From an uncultured Erythrobacter sp. (lineage in GTDB: Bacteria > Pseudomonadota > Alphaproteobacteria > Sphingomonadales > Sphingomonadaceae): DNA of 64,000 nucleotides. The DNA is taken from the NCBI GenBank assembly GCA_937969505.1, contig CALBWA010000007.1:120321-184320 (forward strand). Reading direction: 5' to 3'. The notes under the pieces were generated by a model that saw only the letters and a program-made list of their open reading frames with translations, made no database searches and was not told the origin of the DNA. The translations under genes and the position numbers were made by a program. Position 1 is the first letter of the stretch. The number at the start of each line of letters is the position of its first letter. Positions 8,093 to 15,814 of the stretch are shown piece by piece.

Positions 8093-8121
8093 TTGTGCAT
8101 GAGCAGGAGCATGACTATAGG
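8093..8121 (+). promoter_or_regulatory. Candidate sigma-70-type promoter for dksA
   Basis: -35 TTGTGC (8093-8098) and -10 TATAGG (8116-8121) separated by exactly 17 bp, 96 bases upstream of the dksA ATG. A pattern match only. Confidence 0.4.
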
Positions 8122-8216
8122 CGCGGAACAGCAGGATGATCGATACACATCGCAAACAGCGAGGCATACGATCAAGGGGCGGCCTTAACGAGCAACCATC
8201 CGGGTAAGAGGACCAC

Positions 8217-8675
8217 ATGGCCACTGCGTCATCAGATGACAAAGAATTTTTGAAAACAGTCAAAGGTGCGCTCGCGCCGGACTATGTGCCGAGTGACGAT
8301 GAGCCCTATATGGGCGAGGCTCAGCAGAACTATTTCCGGATGCTTTTGCTCGAATGGAAGCGGTCAATTCACGCCGCTGCCGGGCAGACTTTGCAATCGC
8401 TGCAGGATGGTCCGATTCGCGAAGCCGATCTCAACGATCGGGCTTCGAGCGAGACGGACTGGGGTATCGAATTGCGCACCCGTGATCGTCAGCGCAAGCT
8501 GATTTCCAAGATCGATGCTGCAATGCGCCGCATTGATGAAGGCGAATATGGCTATTGCGAGGTCACTGGTGATCCCATCGGGCTGAAGCGTCTCGTGGCG
8601 CGCCCCGTGGCAACGATGACGGTCGAAGCGCAGCAAGCGCACGAACGGCGTGAGAAGATTTCCCGCGATAATTGA
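8217..8675 (+). CDS. dksA: RNA polymerase-binding transcription factor DksA
   Basis: 152 residues, co-linear with E. coli DksA. It enters the RNA polymerase secondary channel and, with ppGpp, adjusts initiation at ribosomal and stress promoters. The coiled-coil tip residues are conserved at the same numbers as in E. coli: D71, D74 and A76 (DLNDRAS). Of the four zinc-finger cysteines only C114 (GYCEVTG) remains; positions corresponding to C117, C135 and C138 are Thr or non-cysteine. This is the zinc-independent form common in alphaproteobacteria. The ATG at 8217 is preceded by AAGAGGA. Monocistronic by context. Confidence 0.93.
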   Translation: MATASSDDKEFLKTVKGALAPDYVPSDDEPYMGEAQQNYFRMLLLEWKRSIHAAAGQTLQSLQDGPIREADLNDRASSETDWGIELRTRDRQRKLISKIDAAMRRIDEGEYGYCEVTGDPIGLKRLVARPVATMTVEAQQAHERREKISRDN

Positions 8676-8742
8676 CGTCTGGTCTCCCGCACCTAGCTTT
8701 GGCAGTGTGACAGACGCCGGCAGCCTTGCGTGCCAATCGAGG

Positions 8743-8757
8743 TTAATTCTTCCTTAG
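8743..8757. promoter_or_regulatory. CtrA-box-like sequence (TTAA-N7-TTAG)
   Basis: One mismatch from TTAA-N7-TTAA, about 100 bases upstream of the PilZ-domain gene. It could place that gene under cell-cycle control, but a chance match cannot be excluded. Confidence 0.35.
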
Positions 8758-8853
8758 TCGGTTTCTGTAAAAAGGGCATGGAGCGCGCTTTGCGCTGCTC
8801 ATTGGATCAGCGATAAGGATGTATGCCTGCTGCTGCAGGACCATGATTGGACT

Positions 8854-9135
8854 ATGTCAGCAACCGAACAACGTCGGGCCCAGCGCGAAGCCACTTTTCA
8901 ACTCGCCGATGTGCAAGTTGCAGGACGCGGTGTGCTTAATCGGGTAAAGGTGCGCAATCTTTCGGACATGGGCATGATGGGCGAGGGACGCGTCAATGTA
9001 GTTCCCGGCTCACGTATTGTTGTAACATTGAATGACCTGGAACCTATTGATGGAGCTGTGGCTTGGGTGCAGCAGGATCGGTTTGGCGTAGCGTTTGATG
9101 AAAAGATTGATGCGGCGGCTGTGCTCAAAGTTTGA
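8854..9135 (+). CDS. PilZ-domain protein (possible c-di-GMP receptor)
   Basis: 93-residue single PilZ domain. The c-di-GMP-binding signature seems present in a loose form: an N-terminal basic stretch EQRRAQRE (RxxxR position, residues 5-12) and, later, VRNLSDMGMMGEG standing for (D/N)xSxxG. The strand AVAWVQQDRFGVAFDEKID closes the barrel. It would report second-messenger levels to motility, envelope or cell-cycle targets. No ribosome-binding site stands out before the ATG. No neighbouring gene is co-transcribed. Confidence 0.75.
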   Translation: MSATEQRRAQREATFQLADVQVAGRGVLNRVKVRNLSDMGMMGEGRVNVVPGSRIVVTLNDLEPIDGAVAWVQQDRFGVAFDEKIDAAAVLKV

Positions 9136-9248
9136 CCAATTGCCATCGGATATATTCCGTGCCACGCTCCAGCCGCGAACAATTATCTATCCCATCTCAG
9201 TAATCCGCGCTGACCACGACGCAGCAACCTGCTAGTCCGCAAGCCACC

Positions 9249-10715
9249 ATGCGACTCGCCCTTTCCATTTTAGCTGCCCTGTCTCTTGCCGGTTGCAGCG
9301 ATGGCGGCCCCTCTGGGCCGGTGAGCGTTGCGATTGTCGGTAACGCCGATGGGCTATTCCAAGGCGGGCTGCGCTTACCTGTCTCGGCCCAACACTTGCG
9401 GGCTGCATCGAACGAAGGTTTGGTCGGTCTTGACCCCGCTGGGGAAGTGATCCCTGCGCTCGCAGAGCGCTGGATTATTACGGACGAGGGCAAAAGTTAC
9501 ATTTTTCGCTTGCGCGACGTGCAGTGGCCGGATGGCAGTTCTGTGACGGCGCAGGATGTCCGGACACTGCTGCTTGATACCCAGCGGCGGCTGGATAACA
9601 CTTCGCTCGGGCTTGATCTCGCCAAGATTGAAGATGTGCGCGCGATGACCGGTCGTGTAATTGAAATCCGGCTGACTGCAGCAATGCCTGAATTTCTGCG
9701 CCTACTTGCGCAGGCTGAACTTGGCTTTGTCAAAGATGGTACTGGAACGGGTCCAATGATCGTTTCGCGCGACGATGGTAGTGAGGCTGCCCTGCTAAGT
9801 GCGCTTCCGCCGGAGGCACGCGGCTTTGCTGCTCGCGAAGATTGGGAAGAACTGGCGCGCCAAGTCATGGTCCAGGCTATGCCGGGACCCGAAGCTATAA
9901 CCGCTTTCGACGAAGGTGAAGTGGATCTTGTCCTCAATGCGCGGCTGGCGGATCTACCGTTGGCCGACACCGGCCCGTTGACCCGAGGCACAGTGAGAAT
10001 CGATGCTGCATGGGGCCAGTTCGGCTTGGTATTCCGCCGCGAAAGTGGATTGTTTGCAGAGGCTGAACAAAGAGAAGCGCTGTCGATGGCAATTGATCGC
10101 AGTGCCTTGCTGCAACCATTCAACATCGGTGGCTGGATTCCCGCCCTTGAAGTTGTGCCGCGCGAATTGTGGGGAGATGTCGAGCCCGAGAGGTTGGCCT
10201 GGGCTGACTGGTCGATTGAACGCCGTCGCAGCGTTGCCGCATCGCGCATCACCCAATGGCAGAACGATAGTGGTCAGAACGCCAGCGTTACAGTCAGTAT
10301 GCCTGTGGGGCCGGGAAGTGATCAACTATTCGCCCAGATTGCCCGCGATTTTGCCAGTATCGGGGTTGCAGCCAGCATCGCTGTCGACGGGCAACCAGCC
10401 GATCTACTTTTGCATGATCGCGTGGCGCGCTATGCTTCGCCTCGTTGGTTCCTTAATCAGTTTAATTGCAATGTGCGATCTGGGCCCTGCTCACCGGAAG
10501 CTGACGATCTGGTGGCCCAATCATTGCTGGTGAACAATCTGCAGGAAAAGGCCAGCCTTCTGGCAGAGGCGGAGCTGGAATTGACCGATGCGCATGTTTT
10601 TATTCCCTTTGGCGCGCCAATTCGCTGGTCACTCGTTCGTAGCAATGTTTCGGGCTATGCTGAAAACCAGTGGGGCATTCATCCCTTGTTCCCGCTGTCC
10701 CAACCCACCATCTAG
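9249..10715 (+). CDS. Peptide-type (family 5) ABC-transporter substrate-binding lipoprotein
   Basis: 488-residue lipoprotein: a short signal peptide ends in lipobox LAGC (Cys16). The mature part has the SBP_bac_5 layout, including EGLVGLDPAGEVIPALAERW, the RDVQWPDGSSVTAQDV motif and a later EQREALSMAIDRSALL stretch. Such proteins bind oligopeptides, nickel complexes or other ligands for Opp/Dpp-type importers. No permease or ATPase gene is adjacent, so it is an orphan binding protein and may serve another role. The next gene starts 17 bases downstream. Confidence 0.85.
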   Translation: MRLALSILAALSLAGCSDGGPSGPVSVAIVGNADGLFQGGLRLPVSAQHLRAASNEGLVGLDPAGEVIPALAERWIITDEGKSYIFRLRDVQWPDGSSVTAQDVRTLLLDTQRRLDNTSLGLDLAKIEDVRAMTGRVIEIRLTAAMPEFLRLLAQAELGFVKDGTGTGPMIVSRDDGSEAALLSALPPEARGFAAREDWEELARQVMVQAMPGPEAITAFDEGEVDLVLNARLADLPLADTGPLTRGTVRIDAAWGQFGLVFRRESGLFAEAEQREALSMAIDRSALLQPFNIGGWIPALEVVPRELWGDVEPERLAWADWSIERRRSVAASRITQWQNDSGQNASVTVSMPVGPGSDQLFAQIARDFASIGVAASIAVDGQPADLLLHDRVARYASPRWFLNQFNCNVRSGPCSPEADDLVAQSLLVNNLQEKASLLAEAELELTDAHVFIPFGAPIRWSLVRSNVSGYAENQWGIHPLFPLSQPTI

Positions 10716-10732
10716 GTGAGGAGGAGGTTCGC

Positions 10733-11149
10733 ATGAACAATGATCAAGGCCCCCAAGTGGTCGGCATCAATCTGCCCACGGGCAATGATCCGCAGGCTAT
10801 CCGTCAGCGGGTTGAAGCGATGGAAATGCTGCTTGAGCGAAGTTTTCGCATACCGGGCATCAACCTTCCCATCGGGCTTGATGCCATTATTGGCCTCGTG
10901 CCGGTTTTGGGCGACATTATCACCACCGCCATGGGCGCCTACATCGTCTGGGAAGGGCGCAATCTCGGCCTGCCGAAGTGGAAATTGTGGCGCATGGGCG
11001 CCAATGTGGCGGTCGACACGGCGATCGGCGTTGTTCCGGTCGTAGGCGACGCTGCTGATTTGCTGTTCCGCTCCAACACCCGAAATCTGCGGATCATTAA
11101 AAAGCATCTGGACAAGCATCATCCAGAGACCCGCATTATCGAGGGCTGA
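10733..11149 (+). CDS. DUF4112 family membrane protein
   Basis: 138-residue protein with the DUF4112 core: FRIPGINLPIGLDAIIGLVPVLGDIIT, then VAVDTAIGVVPVVGDAADLLFRSNTRN. The two similar hydrophobic segments carry the repeated GLVPVLGD/GVVPVVGD motif. Function unknown. GAGGAGG lies just before the ATG, giving a very strong ribosome-binding site and fixing the start. It lies 17 bases after the binding-protein gene, so it may be co-transcribed, and it converges end-to-end with the HNH gene (stop codons adjacent, no gap). Confidence 0.82.
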   Translation: MNNDQGPQVVGINLPTGNDPQAIRQRVEAMEMLLERSFRIPGINLPIGLDAIIGLVPVLGDIITTAMGAYIVWEGRNLGLPKWKLWRMGANVAVDTAIGVVPVVGDAADLLFRSNTRNLRIIKKHLDKHHPETRIIEG

Positions 11150-11758
11150 TCAGGCCTCTAGCTCAATATCCCAATAAAGCCAGTCGCGCCATGTTTCGTG
11201 CAGATAATGGGGCGGAAATTTCTTGCCGTATTGCTGCAGTTGCCAACTGGTCGGCCTTATGGGCTCGACCATGACCGGCATATGCGCCTGTTTGGGCGTG
11301 CGGCCACCCTTCTTCATATTGCAAGGCGCGCAGGCCGTGGCGATGTTTTCCCAGGTTGTTCGGCCACCCAGTCGGCGCGGGATCACATGGTCGAAGGTCA
11401 GCGATTGTTCGCTGCCGCAGTATTGGCATTGAAAACGATCACGCAGGAAAACGTTGAAGCGTGTGAATGCAGGAAATTCGCTGTGCTTTACATATTGGCG
11501 CAGCGCGATCACGCTTGGGATCTGCATGTCGAGCGATGGCGAATGCACTTCGCGGTCATAGCTGGCCACGATATCGACCCGATCCAGAAAAACCGCTTTG
11601 ATTGCTGTTTGCCAGGGCCACAGGCTGAGCGGGTAATAGGATAGCGGTGTATAGTCAGCATTCAGGACGAGCGCAGGGCAGGCCGACAAATTGCGTGTCG
11701 GATCATCATGGGCGCTTTTGAAGCGCGCTGCCCGATCGAGCAGATCAGCCTTAAACAC
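11150..11758 (-). CDS. HNH endonuclease
   Basis: 202-residue protein with an HNH nuclease domain at about residues 100-160: a CxxC pair (FQCQYCG), the catalytic TFDHVIPRRLGG, then ENIATACAPCNMKKGG with a second CxxC. The N-terminal part (ALVLNADYTPLSYYPLSLWPW) and C-terminal part (PPHYLHETWRDWLYW) match the widespread chromosomal HNH family of alphaproteobacteria, related to McrA-like nucleases. It is not linked to a methylase or mobile element here. Biological role uncertain; DNA cleavage or repair is plausible. Confidence 0.88.
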   Translation of the reverse strand: MFKADLLDRAARFKSAHDDPTRNLSACPALVLNADYTPLSYYPLSLWPWQTAIKAVFLDRVDIVASYDREVHSPSLDMQIPSVIALRQYVKHSEFPAFTRFNVFLRDRFQCQYCGSEQSLTFDHVIPRRLGGRTTWENIATACAPCNMKKGGRTPKQAHMPVMVEPIRPTSWQLQQYGKKFPPHYLHETWRDWLYWDIELEA

Positions 11759-11916
11759 TGAGGTTCAACACGTTACGCGTTCCTCCCTGTTGCCAGACGA
11801 GCATGCCGTGGCAGGCAAAAGAGTCAAACCCATGACAGGGGGGCTTTCCACAGCGCAATTGTGCAAAATGTACAGGTTTCCCCTTTGGCGACACTTTGTG
11901 GCATTGGTGCAAAACT

Positions 11917-12747
11917 ATGATTGTCACCCGCTTCGCCCCTAGTCCCAATGGCTCGCTTCATTTGGGTCACGCCTATTCTGCAATCGTTGCGCATGATCTT
12001 GCGCACGAAGCAGGTGGACGTTTTCTAGTTCGGGTTGAAGATATTGATGGTGCCCGCAGCCAGGATCATCTGGTTGAGCAGTTCTGGGCCGACCTCGAAT
12101 GGCTTGGCCTGTCATGGGAGTGCGTGCCGGCCCAGTCCAGCCGGCTGGAAAGTTATCTAAAGGCAGCAGAACAGCTGCGCGCCATGGGCCTGCTTTATCC
12201 GTGCCAATGCACCCGGGCACAGATCATGGCGACCGATCCAGTGATCGGGCCAGACGGGCCCATCTATCCCGGCACATGCAAACATGTTGAATTGGACGAA
12301 GACGGGCCAGTCGCCTGGCGGCTGGACATGCAAAAGGCGATGCAACGAACGGGACCGCTTTCATGGGAAGACAATCTGGCAGGGCCGCAACAAATGCAGG
12401 CTGATTTGCTGGGCGATGTGGTTCTGGTACGCAAGGATGAGCCTGCCAGCTACCATCTGGCATCGGTGGTGGATGACGCGGCTGATGGTGTTACTCTGGT
12501 GACGCGCGGAGCCGATCTATTCTCAGCTAGCCATCTGCACCGGCTGCTGCAGGCTTTGCTCGATCTGCCGGTTCCGCGCTGGCATCACCACCGATTGCTG
12601 TTTGACGCTTCTGGTCGCAAACTGGCCAAGCGGCGGGGATCGCCATCGTTGGCTGACCGCCGTGAAGCGGGCGAGGATGGTGTGTTGCTTGGACAGCAAC
12701 TGCGGTTGCAAGCTTTTCCGTCTGGAATTTCGCTGCAGCCACACTAG
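11917..12747 (+). CDS. gluQ: Glutamyl-queuosine tRNA(Asp) synthetase
   Basis: 276-residue truncated glutamyl-tRNA-synthetase paralogue that attaches glutamate to queuosine at the wobble position of tRNA(Asp), without an anticodon-binding domain. Class I signatures: HLGH at 15-18 (HIGH) and KLAKR at 235-239 (KMSKS). Zinc-binding cysteines of the GluQ insertion are C96, C98 and C121. The ATG at 11917 begins directly before RFAPSPNG, the conserved N-terminus; an upstream in-frame GTG at 11896 adds residues not found in the family. It overlaps no neighbour; the next gene starts 9 bases after its stop. Confidence 0.93.
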   Translation: MIVTRFAPSPNGSLHLGHAYSAIVAHDLAHEAGGRFLVRVEDIDGARSQDHLVEQFWADLEWLGLSWECVPAQSSRLESYLKAAEQLRAMGLLYPCQCTRAQIMATDPVIGPDGPIYPGTCKHVELDEDGPVAWRLDMQKAMQRTGPLSWEDNLAGPQQMQADLLGDVVLVRKDEPASYHLASVVDDAADGVTLVTRGADLFSASHLHRLLQALLDLPVPRWHHHRLLFDASGRKLAKRRGSPSLADRREAGEDGVLLGQQLRLQAFPSGISLQPH

Positions 12748-12756
12748 ATATTGACC

Positions 12757-12987
12757 ATGACATATTTCTTTATCGCCGTTCTCGTCGTCCTTTGTGTGCT
12801 GGTGCTGGTGTCGCTGGTGCGAGGGATCATCGCGTTTTTGCAAACGACCAAGATTGATCTGGAGACTGGAGAGGGTAGCAATGCCACCGAAATGCAATTG
12901 CTCCAGAACAAGGCGATGTTTGCCCGGATCAAGTATCAGGCATTGGCGATTGCCGTTGTGGCAATCATTCTTGCCATCTCTCGCTAG
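12757..12987 (+). CDS. HIG1-domain-like small membrane protein
   Basis: 76-residue protein with two predicted transmembrane helices (about 3-25 and 59-75) joined by a hydrophilic loop. The second half, QNKAMFARIKYQALAIAVVAI, contains the basic-aromatic RxKYQ pattern of HIG1-type proteins, some of which associate with respiratory complexes. The ATG at 12757 follows the gluQ stop by 9 bases, and the adenosyltransferase gene follows 17 bases after its end, so gluQ, this gene and the adenosyltransferase gene form a likely operon. Confidence 0.72.
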   Translation: MTYFFIAVLVVLCVLVLVSLVRGIIAFLQTTKIDLETGEGSNATEMQLLQNKAMFARIKYQALAIAVVAIILAISR

Positions 12988-13004
12988 AGCGGGCCGACCG
13001 CACG

Positions 13005-13580
13005 ATGGTAAAGCTCAATAAGATCTACACCCGCACCGGTGATGATGGCTCCACCGGGTTGGTCGACGGATCTCGCACGCCCAAACACTCTTTGCGGATC
13101 GAGGCGATCGGTAAAGTTGACGAGGCCAACAGCGCCATCGGCCTGGCGGCGGCAAGCATCGGATCTGGTGATCACGCAGCTGCACTCTATCGAGTGCAGA
13201 ATGATATGTTCGATTTGGGCGCAGACCTTGCGACCCCGGCTGGCGATGCAGACTTTACTCCGTCTGAAATGGTCCTTCGCATGGTGGCTGATCAAACCGC
13301 TTGGCTTGAAGATGCCATCGATGGGTTAAACGAACATCTTGAACCGCTGGCCAGCTTTGTCTTGCCGGGCGGCACGGAAGCGGCAGCCCGCACGCATGTG
13401 GCGCGCGCCGCCACTCGCGCAGCTGAGCGGGCCATGGCTCAGTTGGCAGATCACGAGCCGGTCAATCCGGCAGCGCTGACCTATATCAATCGCTTGTCCG
13501 ATTATCTGTTTGTTCTCGCGCGCGCACTCAATAACAACGGCGCAGGCGAGGTGAAATGGGTGCCCGGCGCCAACAGGTGA
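13005..13580 (+). CDS. Cob(I)alamin adenosyltransferase, PduO type
   Basis: 191-residue trimeric ATP:cob(I)alamin adenosyltransferase that makes adenosylcobalamin in the last step of B12 activation. The ATP-binding N-terminal motif is YTRTGDDGSTGLVDG (residues 8-22); the central IEAIGKVDEANSAIG and the C-terminal NRLSDYLFVLARALN are also family hallmarks. Adenosylcobalamin would feed mutases or ribonucleotide reductase encoded elsewhere. It follows the HIG1-like gene by 17 bases; 3-hydroxybutyryl-CoA dehydrogenase starts 81 bases downstream. Confidence 0.92.
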   Translation: MVKLNKIYTRTGDDGSTGLVDGSRTPKHSLRIEAIGKVDEANSAIGLAAASIGSGDHAAALYRVQNDMFDLGADLATPAGDADFTPSEMVLRMVADQTAWLEDAIDGLNEHLEPLASFVLPGGTEAAARTHVARAATRAAERAMAQLADHEPVNPAALTYINRLSDYLFVLARALNNNGAGEVKWVPGANR

Positions 13581-13661
13581 TAATCGGCGATGATCCGGGT
13601 GGCCAAGCGTGAAATAGGTCGCTAACAGCCGTCCTTTGCTGCAAGTGCGAAGGAAAGATTG

Positions 13662-14531
13662 ATGCGGAGAATCGCTGTTATCGGTGCGGGTCAAATGGGG
13701 GCGGGGATTGCCCAGACAATTGCGCAGCACGGCATCCATGTGATGATATCGGATATTGACCGGGCCCATGCTGAGGCGGGCAAAGCAACAATCGGAAAGT
13801 CATTGAGCAAATTGGTCGGGCGCGGCAAGCTTGAAGCCGATGACGCTGAAGGTGTGCTGTCGCGGATAGAGCCGGTTGGCGATTACAGCCCGATGGCAGA
13901 AGCCGACCTGATAATTGAAGCTGCAACTGAGCGTGAGGAGATCAAGAAGACGATCTTCGAGAATGCGGGCAAGGTTCTGGCTGACAATGCCATCATGGCT
14001 AGCAACACCAGCTCGATTCCGATTACACGAATGGCCAATTACAGCCCGGATCCATCGCGCTTTATTGGATTGCATTTTTTCAATCCGGTCCCTGTCATGG
14101 GGTTGATCGAAGTTATTCCGGGTCTCGCCACCGCCCCGGAAACTACTGACCGCATCAGCGCTTTTGCTGAAATGCTCGGTAAGCAGGTTGTCTTGTCGCA
14201 GGACGAGCCAGGCTTTGTCGTCAATCGCATCTTGTTACCAATGATCAATGAGGCTGTGTTTGTTCTGGGCCAGAGCACGGCCGGCATTGCCGATATCGAC
14301 AAGGGCTGTCGGCTTGGTCTCAATCACCCGATGGGTCCGCTTGAACTTGCCGATTTTGTCGGACTCGATACCTGCCTCGATATCATCAAAGTGCTCTACA
14401 AAACGACGCGAGACGGCAAATATCGTCCGGCCCCTCTCTTGGTGAAATACGTTGAAGCAGGCTGGTTGGGCCGGAAGACTGGTCGAGGTTTCTACGATTA
14501 CACGGGCGATGCGCCAGTTCCAACGCGCTAG
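13662..14531 (+). CDS. 3-hydroxybutyryl-CoA dehydrogenase
   Basis: 289-residue NAD(P)-dependent 3-hydroxyacyl-CoA dehydrogenase of the short bacterial (Hbd/PaaH) type. The N-terminal Rossmann fold has IGAGQMGAGIAQ; the catalytic region holds SNTSSIPITRMA and HFFNPVPVMGLIEVI (catalytic His), and the C-terminal helical domain FVVNRILLPMINEAVF. It interconverts acetoacetyl-CoA and 3-hydroxybutyryl-CoA in fatty acid or polyhydroxybutyrate metabolism. The ATG at 13662 has AAGGAAAG upstream; a TTG one codon before is less likely. Confidence 0.93.
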   Translation: MRRIAVIGAGQMGAGIAQTIAQHGIHVMISDIDRAHAEAGKATIGKSLSKLVGRGKLEADDAEGVLSRIEPVGDYSPMAEADLIIEAATEREEIKKTIFENAGKVLADNAIMASNTSSIPITRMANYSPDPSRFIGLHFFNPVPVMGLIEVIPGLATAPETTDRISAFAEMLGKQVVLSQDEPGFVVNRILLPMINEAVFVLGQSTAGIADIDKGCRLGLNHPMGPLELADFVGLDTCLDIIKVLYKTTRDGKYRPAPLLVKYVEAGWLGRKTGRGFYDYTGDAPVPTR

Positions 14532-14537
14532 AGCGCT

Positions 14538-14594
14538 CTACCTCTTGGTAGGGGAATTGGTTAAGAGCGGGGTGCCAAACCTACCAAGAGGTAG
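14538..14594. repeat. 15-bp perfect inverted repeat whose arms are themselves hairpins
   Basis: Left arm 14538-14552 and right arm 14580-14594 are perfect reverse complements. Each arm also folds alone: CTACC-TCTT-GGTAG and CTACC-AAGA-GGTAG. A short TTGG/CCAA pairing lies in the 27-base loop. It starts 7 bases after the dehydrogenase stop. A terminator or mRNA-stabilising cruciform is possible; there is no T-run. Confidence 0.6.
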
Positions 14595-14656
14595 GCAAGC
14601 GGTTTAATCGGAACGCCAACGGCTGCCATCCATTGGTTAGGCAAAGGAGAATTTGC

Positions 14657-15001
14657 ATGACCAAGTCAGCCCCCCACTCGCAGGAACAACGCCTCGCGAA
14701 TCTCGCGCCGGAAACGCATAATGACGAGCAAGACGACCACCGTAGCCAGGCTCAGGAAGTTGCCGAGCAGGCGCAGCAGCCACAGGCCGGTATGACCAGC
14801 CCCACCGAAAGCGCGAAAAATTCCGACATCGACAATCCGATCGGTGCTTCACCGCAGGATACGATTGATCATATGCGCGACATGGAAAGCTCGGGACGGA
14901 TCGACATGGATGCCTTCGCGGGCGAGCCAAACCATGACGACAACGTTGATAAATATGGCAAGGCCGCAAAGCTGGACGGCTTGCGTGGCGACGGAACCTG
15001 A
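14657..15001 (+). CDS. Hypothetical hydrophilic protein
   Basis: 114 residues, very rich in Asp, Glu, Gln, Asn and Ser, with no hydrophobic core segment; likely disordered at the N-terminal half. The C-terminal part (IGASPQDTIDHMRDMESSGRIDMDAF) may form helices. I do not recognise a family. AAAGGAGAA lies 8 bases before the ATG and supports real translation. It stands alone between the nested inverted repeat and the convergent DUF202 gene. Confidence 0.65.
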   Translation: MTKSAPHSQEQRLANLAPETHNDEQDDHRSQAQEVAEQAQQPQAGMTSPTESAKNSDIDNPIGASPQDTIDHMRDMESSGRIDMDAFAGEPNHDDNVDKYGKAAKLDGLRGDGT

Positions 15002-15033
15002 TAATTGATTGGCCGGTGTGTCAGTGTTGGGCC

Positions 15034-15435
15034 TCAAGTCCCGTCGTGAAGCACCCATAGGGCCGCCGCGAGCAAAACGGCTCCGGCGGTCACGCCCCAG
15101 CCCATCCAGCGGATGCTGGTGATCTTTGGGGCATGCATCTGATGCGCTGACAGGCGATCAAATGTCAGGCAAGCCCGGCGCTCTGCCGTGTAGGCAACAA
15201 CGGCGCCTAGCAAAATGAAAGCGGTTGCGATTACTCTGGCGAGATAGGGCGGATCAAATTCGCCAAAGACAGCGCGAAAAGCCAGACCGATACCGATTGC
15301 GGCGAACGCTGTACGCATCCAGCCTGCAAAGGTTCGCTCCATTGCCATGATATTGCGATCTTCGGCCAGATCGGTGCGTTCTTCTGCCAGCTCGTTCGAA
15401 CTGGCGTCGGAATGATTATTGGGAGTATCCGTCAT
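15034..15435 (-). CDS. DUF202 (YidH-type) membrane protein
   Basis: 133-residue inner-membrane protein. DUF202 hallmarks are LAEDRNIMAMERTFAGWMRTA, followed by three hydrophobic segments (FAAIGIGLAF, VIATAFILLGAVVAY, MGWGVTAGAVLLAAALWVL). Function unknown; the family is often near transport or stress genes. The start overlaps the end of the upstream hypothetical gene by 20 bases, implying co-expression. Confidence 0.85.
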   Translation of the reverse strand: MTDTPNNHSDASSNELAEERTDLAEDRNIMAMERTFAGWMRTAFAAIGIGLAFRAVFGEFDPPYLARVIATAFILLGAVVAYTAERRACLTFDRLSAHQMHAPKITSIRWMGWGVTAGAVLLAAALWVLHDGT

Positions 15436-15787
15436 TCAGTGGCTCGCCCCAAATGGGTTGCGTCCCGCCAAAACCATTATCGATGGGTACAGGATCAAAA
15501 CCCTGCGTATCATCAATTAGTTCCTCGTCCGGCGTAAATTCGAATGCTTCTGGCTCTTGAACAACTGCCTGCCGCCGTGGTTGCGAAACTTGAGCCGAAG
15601 CCGTATCCGGCTGGGCAGCAAAGCGATCCTCGGGCGAAGATGCGCCAGTCTGACGCCCTATCTCTTCTGCCGCGACGACCAATGCGCCTTCGCGGTCATC
15701 CGACCCTATGAGCAGCGCAACGCCCAGCAATGTCGAGCCCGCAAAGATCAAAGCTCCCTTAGAGCTTGAAAAAATACCCTTCGCCAT
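15416..15787 (-). CDS. Hypothetical single-pass membrane protein
   Basis: About 123 residues: one N-terminal hydrophobic segment (GALIFAGSTLLGVALLIG), then a polar Gln/Glu/Asp-rich tail ending in FGGTQPIWGEPLNDGYSQ. It looks like an anchored periplasmic protein with no recognised domain. An ATG five codons earlier (15802) is also possible; neither has a good ribosome-binding site. The 3' end overlaps the DUF202 gene by 20 bases, so both probably form a small operon downstream of mutS. Confidence 0.6.
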   Translation of the reverse strand: MAKGIFSSSKGALIFAGSTLLGVALLIGSDDREGALVVAAEEIGRQTGASSPEDRFAAQPDTASAQVSQPRRQAVVQEPEAFEFTPDEELIDDTQGFDPVPIDNGFGGTQPIWGEPLNDGYSQ

Positions 15788-15814
15788 AGTGGATTGGAGC
15801 ATAAAGGTGAGATG

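Larger units (their letters stand above)
7903..8216. other. Divergent intergenic region, SEL1 gene / dksA
   Basis: 314 bases without a gene. It carries the promoter candidate for dksA (8093-8121) and one CtrA-box-like sequence (7986-8000), annotated separately. I see no convincing small ORF or stable RNA. Confidence 0.6.
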
